The notes under the pieces are model-generated. The model had not been told where the DNA came from. It worked only from the letters and a program-made list of their open reading frames with translations, and searched no databases. Of a DNA stretch of 64,000 nucleotides, positions 59,414 through 64,000 are shown in pieces (position 1 is the stretch's first letter; each line of letters begins with the position of its first letter). The stretch comes from Nocardia sp. NRRL S-836 (GTDB taxonomy: Bacteria; Actinomycetota; Actinomycetes; Mycobacteriales; Pseudonocardiaceae), in assembly GCF_001279525.1 (NCBI RefSeq), contig NZ_LGDY01000001.1:1-64000 (forward strand), given 5' to 3'. The position numbers and the translations under genes were made by a program.

Positions 59414-59440
59414 CACGCGCTCGCTCGCCACGCTGGCCTC

Positions 59441-59785
59441 ATGACCATCCACCCCGCCAGTGTGGCCCACGCCTTCGCCGCCGCCTTCAACTCCCGCGAC
59501 GCCGACGCCGTCGACGCGGTCTACGAACCCGGCGCCCTGTTCGTGCCCGAACCCGGCCGCACCGTCACCGGCCCCGACCGGCGCGGCGCCAACCAGGCGT
59601 TCCTCGACACCGGCCGGCCGATCGAGGTGGCACCGCGGCACGTGTACCGCTGCGACGGCATCGCGTTGCTCATCGTCGACTGGGCCATCGGCGACCTCAC
59701 CGGCACCGCCACCGACGTGGCGCGCCTCGGCGCCGACGGCCGCTGGCGGTACGTGATCGACAACCCGTTCGGCACCGGTGTCTAG
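59441..59785 (+). CDS. SnoaL-like/NTF2-fold protein
   Basis: A 114-residue NTF2-like protein: VAHAFAAAFNSRDADAVDAVYEPGALFV opens the cone-shaped fold, and the end YRCDGIALLIVDWAIGDL, then DGRWRYVIDNPFG is typical of SnoaL-like proteins. ATG at 59441. It is divergent from and probably repressed by the HxlR regulator. Small-molecule binding or isomerase-type roles are known in the superfamily; no specific role can be given. Confidence 0.8.
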   Translation: MTIHPASVAHAFAAAFNSRDADAVDAVYEPGALFVPEPGRTVTGPDRRGANQAFLDTGRPIEVAPRHVYRCDGIALLIVDWAIGDLTGTATDVARLGADGRWRYVIDNPFGTGV

Positions 59786-60558
59786 GGCCGTGGGCTCACC
59801 GACACCACCGCGTCGATGACCGCACGCCCTGACACGAGCACCTCGTCGTTGTGGTCCGCCCCGGCCACCTCGAGCAGCCTCGCCCGCGCGGCCGCCGCCA
59901 CCGCGCGGCTCTGGTCAGGCGGCACCACCGAGTCCGCGGTGCCCAGCAGCACCACCGCCGGCGCGTCCACACCGGACACCCGTTCGGTCACCGGGTACTT
60001 GTCCTGCAACAGCATCCGCACCGGCAGCCACGGGTAGTGGTGCGAACCGACCTCGGCCAGCGACACGAACGGCGAGCGCAGCACCAGCCCCGCGGGGGCG
60101 CGGTGGGTGGCGAGCTCGACGGCCACCGCCGCGCCCAGCGACTCGCCGAAGTAGACCACCGGCCCGTCGACGAGGTCCAGCGCGGCCCGCGCGTCCATCG
60201 CCAGGCCCTCCTCCGACGGCGTGCCGGGGTTGCCGCCGTAGCCGCGGTAGTCGAACAGCAGCACCGACAACCCGGCGTCGGCCAGCTCCCGTGCCAGCGG
60301 CACCCGGCCCAGCCGGTTGCCGCCGTTGCCGGGGAACACCAGCACCGTCGCCGGCGCGTCGCGCACCTCGACGTGCCAGCCCTGCAGCACCAGGCCGTCC
60401 GCCGTCACCAGCCGCACGTCCCGCCCGCCGGGCAGGACCTCCCCGGCGGACGGCAGCGGACCGGGGGAGGGGAAGTAGACCAGCTTGCGCTGGAACGAGA
60501 AGACCACGGCGACGATGGTGACAACCACCGCCACCGCGATCAACACCGACCCTCGCAT
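59782..60558 (-). CDS. Membrane-anchored alpha/beta hydrolase
   Basis: A 258-residue protein with an N-terminal membrane helix (SVLIAVAVVVTIVAVVFSF) and then an alpha/beta-hydrolase fold of the ABHD13/BEM46 type: RKLVYFPSPGPLPS, VLVFPGNGGNRLGR, VLLFDYRGYGGNPGTPSEEG, nucleophile elbow VVYFGESLGAAVAVELA, LLGTADSVVPP (Asp) and VAGADHNDEVL (His). The triad is complete. Substrate unknown. Confidence 0.88.
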   Translation of the reverse strand: MRGSVLIAVAVVVTIVAVVFSFQRKLVYFPSPGPLPSAGEVLPGGRDVRLVTADGLVLQGWHVEVRDAPATVLVFPGNGGNRLGRVPLARELADAGLSVLLFDYRGYGGNPGTPSEEGLAMDARAALDLVDGPVVYFGESLGAAVAVELATHRAPAGLVLRSPFVSLAEVGSHHYPWLPVRMLLQDKYPVTERVSGVDAPAVVLLGTADSVVPPDQSRAVAAAARARLLEVAGADHNDEVLVSGRAVIDAVVSVSPRP

Positions 60559-60567
60559 CAGCTCATC

Positions 60568-60984
60568 TCAGCACCGCTTCTCGGTGTTCGCGAAGTGCGC
60601 GTACTCCGGGTTGTCGTACAGGTGCCCCTGCGCCTGCGTGCACACCGTCAACGTGGCGGTGCCCGCCGACCACACCTCCCGCTGCCGGTTCGAGCCCTTG
60701 CGGTAGCCCTTCGTGCCACTGGAGGTCAGGATCCCCGCCGAGACCTGGTAGTCGTAGCCGCCGTTGTGGTAGCTGTCCCACACGTACACGTACGCCCAGT
60801 TCTTGTTGCAGCCCTTGAACTGCTTCACCGACGCCCACTGCGCGCCGGCCTCCCAGCCGATGTAGGCGGTCTTGCCGATCTGCGCGACCGGGCCACAACC
60901 GGGCGCGCTTTCGGCGTGCGCGACGCCCGAGGACAACCCGGCCAGCATGAACGCGGCCGCCGCCGCGACAGAAACGATTCTCAC
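60568..60984 (-). CDS. Secreted protein of unknown function
   Basis: About 138 residues from the GTG at 60984. A signal peptide (RIVSVAAAAAFMLAGLSSGVAHA) with an AxA-type site precedes a mature part with four Cys and many aromatic residues: CGPVAQIGKTAYIGWEAGAQWASVKQFKGCNKNWAYVYVWDSY and STGTATLTVC-like strands. It is probably a small disulfide-bonded extracellular protein. Not recognised; the composition suggests a beta-sandwich. Confidence 0.75.
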   Translation of the reverse strand: MRIVSVAAAAAFMLAGLSSGVAHAESAPGCGPVAQIGKTAYIGWEAGAQWASVKQFKGCNKNWAYVYVWDSYHNGGYDYQVSAGILTSSGTKGYRKGSNRQREVWSAGTATLTVCTQAQGHLYDNPEYAHFANTEKRC

Positions 60985-61016
60985 CCGCCCACCGTGACCC
61001 CGCCCGGTTAGCCGGC

Positions 61017-61076
61017 GGTAAATCAGGTCGCGGTAAATCAGGCCGCGGTGAATCACACTGCGGTGAATCAGGCCGC
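61017..61076. repeat. Four tandem copies of a 15-base repeat
   Basis: GGTAAATCAGGTCGC, GGTAAATCAGGCCGC, GGTGAATCACACTGC and GGTGAATCAGGCCGC follow one another without gaps. The last unit contains the stop codon of the NmrA-like gene, the first lies before the secreted protein gene. Slippage of the gene's end probably made the array. Confidence 0.85.
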
Positions 61077-61937
61077 CCAGGTGCGGCGCACCGCGTCCCG
61101 TTCGTCGCGCAGGAACTCCTCGAACGTGCGCGACGACCGGCCGATCAGCTCCGGCAGGTCGGGCGTGACGTCCGCCAGCCGCCCGTCGGAGATCTCGGCG
61201 AACATCGCCGCCACGTCCGCCGCGAAGCCCTCCGGCACCCCCAGCGCGACCAGCTCCCGCGCGAACCGCGGCGCGGGCAGGTCGCGGTAGCGGATCTCTC
61301 GCCCGGCCACCGCCGACAGCCTGGCCGCGATCTCCGCCTGCGTCAGCGCCCGCGGTCCCGTGAGGACGAACGTCGCGCCGTCACGGGCCTCGCCGGTCAG
61401 TAGCACCGCCGCGGCCGCCGCGACGTCCACGCAGTCGACGTAGGAGATGCGCGCCGCGCCGTACGCGCCCAGCAGGTCACCGTCCCGGGTGAACGTGCCG
61501 CCGCCGGTGTGGAAGTTCTGCATGAACCCGTTGGGCCGCAGCACGCTCCACCGCAGTCCGGACGCCGCCAGGTGCCGCTCCACGACCCCGTGCGCTCCCT
61601 CGGCCAGCCGCCGGCCCACCCCCGCGTGCCACACCGACAGCTTCACCACGTGCTCCACGCCCGCGGCGGACGCGGCGTCGATCACGGTGCGCTGCTGACG
61701 CACCAACGGCTGCTCACCCGGCACCGGCACCGCGCCACCGGAGTTGAGGAACACCCGGTCCACCCCCGCGAGCGCCGCCGCCACCGACGCCGGGTCGTCC
61801 AGGTCACCCACCACGAACCGGCACCCCAGCCGCGCACCGGCGGCCCGATCGCGCACGAACGCCGTCACCTCACCGGCCGGCAGCTGCCGCACCAGGTGAC
61901 GGCCGATGGTCCCGGTGGCACCGAACACGAGGATCAT
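61068..61937 (-). CDS. NmrA-like NAD(P)-binding protein
   Basis: A 289-residue atypical SDR. ILVFGATGTIGRHLVRQLPAGEVTAFVRD is the NAD(P) site; FVVGDLDDPASVAAALAGVDRVFLNSGG, VEHVVKLSVWHAG and LRWSVLRPNGFMQNF follow, as in NmrA/HSCARG proteins and NAD(P)H:quinone-reductase-like relatives. The catalytic Tyr-Lys pair is absent, so it may sense the redox state or act as a reductase. It is divergent from a TetR regulator with paired inverted repeats in between. Confidence 0.87.
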   Translation of the reverse strand: MILVFGATGTIGRHLVRQLPAGEVTAFVRDRAAGARLGCRFVVGDLDDPASVAAALAGVDRVFLNSGGAVPVPGEQPLVRQQRTVIDAASAAGVEHVVKLSVWHAGVGRRLAEGAHGVVERHLAASGLRWSVLRPNGFMQNFHTGGGTFTRDGDLLGAYGAARISYVDCVDVAAAAAVLLTGEARDGATFVLTGPRALTQAEIAARLSAVAGREIRYRDLPAPRFARELVALGVPEGFAADVAAMFAEISDGRLADVTPDLPELIGRSSRTFEEFLRDERDAVRRTWAA

Positions 61938-61982
61938 GCCGTTCCCCCTGAAAAGGCCAGCCCACCTGAGGCAACCTAGAAT

Positions 61983-62017
61983 GAGGCAGCCTCGACTTAT
62001 ACACCGAGGCTACCTCG
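61983..62017. promoter_or_regulatory. Paired inverted repeats (TetR operators)
   Basis: GAGGC-A-GCCTC (61983-61993) and CGAGG-CTA-CCTCG (62005-62017) share GAGG...CCTC arms, 22 bases apart from start to start. They lie between the divergent NmrA-like and TetR genes and are good candidates for TetR binding. Confidence 0.65.
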
Positions 62018-62037
62018 ACTTAAGGGGGCGGGCAACG

Positions 62038-62613
62038 GTGACCACCGGACGACGACCGCGCGCCGACGGGCGCCGCAACCGCGAGAACCTGCTCGCCGCG
62101 GCCGACGCCGCGTTCGCCGAGCTGGGCACCGGCGCCTCGCTGGAGGGCATCGCCCGCCGCGCCGGCGTCGCGATCGGCACCCTCTACGGCCACTTCCCGC
62201 ACCGCCGCGCCCTGGTCGGCGCTCTGCTGGCGCAGCGCAACGAGGAGCTCTTCGCCCGCGGCGAGGCGCTGCCGGCCACCGACCCGGCCGGTGCACTGCG
62301 GCGGTGGATCGACCTGGTCGTCGCCCACGCCGCCACCTACCGGGGCCTCGCGGGCCTGCTCGCCGAAGGCGGCGACGACGAGCTGCACGACTCGTGCGTG
62401 CGCATGACCGCCATCGGCCAGCGGCTGCTCGACCGCGCGGCCGAGGCCGGCGTCGTGCGGGCAGGGGTCAGCGGCGACGACGTGTTCGCGCTGGTCAACG
62501 CCGCCGCCTGGACCCGCGAGCACACCGGCGCGGACCAGGCCGACCGGCTCGTCGACCTGGCCCTGCACGGACTGCTCAGTCGCCCGGGACGAACGGCACC
62601 AGCACCACCGTGA
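62038..62613 (+). CDS. TetR family transcriptional regulator
   Basis: A 191-residue TetR regulator. NRENLLAAADAAFAELGTGASLEGIARRAGVAIGTLYGHFPHRRALVGALL is the helix-turn-helix. The C-terminal domain is helical (ALRRWIDLVVAHAATYRGLAGLLAEGGDDELHDSCVRMTAIGQRLLDRAAEAG), as in regulators with the TetR_C_33/SbtR-like domain. GTG start at 62038. It likely controls itself and the divergent NmrA-like gene through the inverted repeats between them. It converges with the PP2C gene, overlapping its end by 38 bases. Confidence 0.9.
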   Translation: MTTGRRPRADGRRNRENLLAAADAAFAELGTGASLEGIARRAGVAIGTLYGHFPHRRALVGALLAQRNEELFARGEALPATDPAGALRRWIDLVVAHAATYRGLAGLLAEGGDDELHDSCVRMTAIGQRLLDRAAEAGVVRAGVSGDDVFALVNAAAWTREHTGADQADRLVDLALHGLLSRPGRTAPAPP

Positions 62614-63544
62614 TGTTGTCGTGCCCACCGGCGTCCAGCGCGACCTTCACGAAGTCCTCCGGCCCGCACGGCAGCAGCGGCTGCAGGTCCTCCGGCTGCG
62701 GCCGGTAGTTGTGCAGCCCGTCCGAGCACAGCAGGAACGTCCCCGCCGTGGCCGGCCGCAACGTCGCCACCTGCGGCACCACCGGGCCCGCGTCCGCGCC
62801 GATCCACCGCGACAGCACGTGCGCGCGCCGGTCCGTGCGCGCCTGCTCCTCGGTCAGCACACCCTCGGCCACCAGCTGCGCCGCCCACGTGTCGTCCGCC
62901 GTGAGCTGCGTGGAGCCCTCCCCGGCCAGCCAGTACGCGCGCGAGTCACCCACCCAGCCCACCGTCACCGACGACGGCGTGACCACCACCGCGACGAACG
63001 TGCACGACGGCGCCACACCCCGGCCACCGGACTCGACCGGCTCGATCTCGACCAGCTGCTCCACCGCCAGGCATGCCGCCGCCACCGCGTCCACCATCGC
63101 CTGCTCGGCGTCCGCGGACTCGATCAACGCGTTGAGCAGCACGTCCACCGCCGCGTCGGCAGCGGCCTGCGAGGCCTGCTCCGCGCGTTCGGACGACGCC
63201 ACCCCGTCGCACACCACCGCGGCCACACCCGCGCCCGCGACCTGGCCGAACGCCATCGAGTCCTCGTTGCGCGCCCGCCGCTTGCCCCGGTCGCTCACCC
63301 CCGACACCGCGCCGAGGGAGTACTCCACCCGGTCACGCGCCGAGGGCTGGTGACGCCCGCACTGGGTGCAGTAGTCCTCGTCGTCGATGTCGGGTGATCC
63401 GCACAGGATGCACGAAGCCTGCGCCGGACCGGTCGGTCCGCCGATGGGCGTGCGCCGCACCAGCAGGTTGCGGCCGCACGCCTCGCAGAACCGGTCCTCC
63501 GCGGCGATCGGGGCGAAGCAGTCCGGGCACTTCAGGGTGTCCAT
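62576..63544 (-). CDS. PP2C family serine/threonine phosphatase with double zinc ribbon
   Basis: About 322 residues. Two zinc ribbons at the N-terminus (CPDCFAPI ... CEACGRNL, then CILCGSPD ... CTQCGRHQ) precede a PP2C domain with RARNEDSMAF, VVCDGVASSERAEQAS, VTVGWVGDSRAYWL, CSDGLHNY and GGHDNITVVLVPFV, which carry the metal-binding Asp residues. The ATG start shares a base with the stop of the pknG-like gene. Pairing with a PknG-type kinase suggests it dephosphorylates the same targets. Confidence 0.92.
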   Translation of the reverse strand: MDTLKCPDCFAPIAAEDRFCEACGRNLLVRRTPIGGPTGPAQASCILCGSPDIDDEDYCTQCGRHQPSARDRVEYSLGAVSGVSDRGKRRARNEDSMAFGQVAGAGVAAVVCDGVASSERAEQASQAAADAAVDVLLNALIESADAEQAMVDAVAAACLAVEQLVEIEPVESGGRGVAPSCTFVAVVVTPSSVTVGWVGDSRAYWLAGEGSTQLTADDTWAAQLVAEGVLTEEQARTDRRAHVLSRWIGADAGPVVPQVATLRPATAGTFLLCSDGLHNYRPQPEDLQPLLPCGPEDFVKVALDAGGHDNITVVLVPFVPGD

Positions 63545-64000
63545 CAAACCAACGTCCTAGGCCTTACCGCGTTCGCGCGGTCCACCAATGCGATCCGTTC
63601 CTCCGGCGTGGCCGCGAACCGGGCCAGCGTGCGGTAGCGCCGCTCGAGACCCAGCCGAAGCTCGTGTTCGGAGAGTGCACAGTCCAGCACCTTGCCCTCG
63701 GCGGCCTGATTGCGGGTCACGTAGTGGAACGCCGCCTCCAGCACCTCGGCCGACAGCTGGGTGTGCGAGTGGACGTCGATGTCCAAGGCCCCCAACCGTT
63801 CCCCGGCCGCCACGAGGTCCTCCGCGGCGCAGTCGCCCAGCTGCGCGCGCACCGCGGCGATCTGCGCGGCCAGGTGCTGCGAGGAGGTGTCCGGCACCGC
63901 CAGCAGCACCCGCACCGCTTGCGCACGGTCACCACACGCCAGCAGCACCCGCGCCAGACCGAACGCCGCCGACACGTACGCGTGGTCGGTGCGCCACACC
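63544..64000 (-). CDS. pknG: PknG-like protein kinase, C-terminal TPR part (cut by right edge)
   Basis: The frame runs off the right edge; 152 codons are visible. DHAYVSAAFGLARVLLACGDRAQAVRVLLAVPDTSSQHLAAQIAAVRAQL, then LDIDVHSHTQLSAEVLEAAFHYV and ELRLGLERRYRTLARFAATPEERIALVDRANAVRPRTL match the TPR domain at the C-terminus of mycobacterial-type PknG, a cytosolic Ser/Thr kinase that controls glutamate/2-oxoglutarate metabolism. The kinase domain lies outside the window. Its stop overlaps the PP2C gene start, so kinase and phosphatase are co-expressed. Confidence 0.85.
   Translation of the reverse strand, partial: VWRTDHAYVSAAFGLARVLLACGDRAQAVRVLLAVPDTSSQHLAAQIAAVRAQLGDCAAEDLVAAGERLGALDIDVHSHTQLSAEVLEAAFHYVTRNQAAEGKVLDCALSEHELRLGLERRYRTLARFAATPEERIALVDRANAVRPRTLV

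Noticed and set aside
61017..61076. Possible CRISPR array
   Set aside because: Contiguous 15-base units without spacers; a simple tandem repeat.

Overview
The window is GC-rich throughout, with the codon usage, tightly overlapping genes (ATGA and GTGA junctions) and gene families (PknG, PP2C with zinc ribbons, DUF5703, F420-dependent LLM oxidoreductase, MmyB-type regulators, M4 protease) expected of a filamentous actinobacterium. A member of the Pseudonocardiales is my best guess from gene content; the species cannot be fixed from this sequence alone.

Bases 1 to about 17,800 form an accessory island. Its left side is a graveyard of mobile DNA: the end of an IS5-type transposase, a decayed serine recombinase, a decayed NB-ARC/STAND ATPase, and IS5 and IS3 scraps. 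Its right side is the C-terminal piece of a large serine recombinase whose stop codon lies inside a tRNA-Leu(GAG) gene. Between them lies a conflict or immunity locus. On the plus strand a probable operon encodes a CD-NTase (cGAS/DncV-like) that ends in glycine, a separate E2-like protein, an E1/ThiF-like protein, a DisA_N-like (diadenylate cyclase fold) TPR protein and an NB-ARC STAND TPR ATPase with a VQAG (RHIM-like) motif near its N-terminus. A divergent minus-strand gene encodes a single polypeptide with a DisA_N-like domain, a STAND ATPase and a TPR tail. I see no usual CBASS effector and no JAB deconjugase. The pairing of CBASS type II signalling parts with DisA_N-like and STAND proteins is the strongest candidate in this window for an undescribed system.

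Bases 17,900 to 31,400 look like ordinary chromosome: a terpenoid-cyclase-fold protein, an ABC-2 exporter with a DesK-type two-component system, a TetR regulator with its operator and a Sap/GAP membrane protein, a tandem P-loop protein, glutaminase, an M20 hydrolase, a serine hydrolase, an unknown large protein coupled to a 62-residue peptide, and an alpha/beta hydrolase. Bases 31,400 to 43,000 hold redox and regulatory genes (DUF899, MmyB regulators, aldo/keto reductases, an SDR), the LLM-uppP-histidine phosphatase set, and an ECF sigma factor/DGPF unit whose divergent promoter is a symmetric palindrome. Three direct repeats in this stretch seem to derive from the 3' end of a regulator gene.

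Bases 43,000 to 51,000 carry an M4 protease, a tyrosine recombinase, DUF4180, a methyltransferase with a membrane protein, an adenosine deaminase relative, small unknown genes and GC-rich tandem repeats. From 51,000 to the right edge are hrpA, a LacI-controlled sugar ABC transporter, small regulator/enzyme pairs (HxlR/SnoaL-like, TetR/NmrA-like), a PP2C phosphatase and the start of a pknG-like gene cut by the edge. Strong inverted-repeat terminators separate several convergent units. No rRNA and no CRISPR array were seen.
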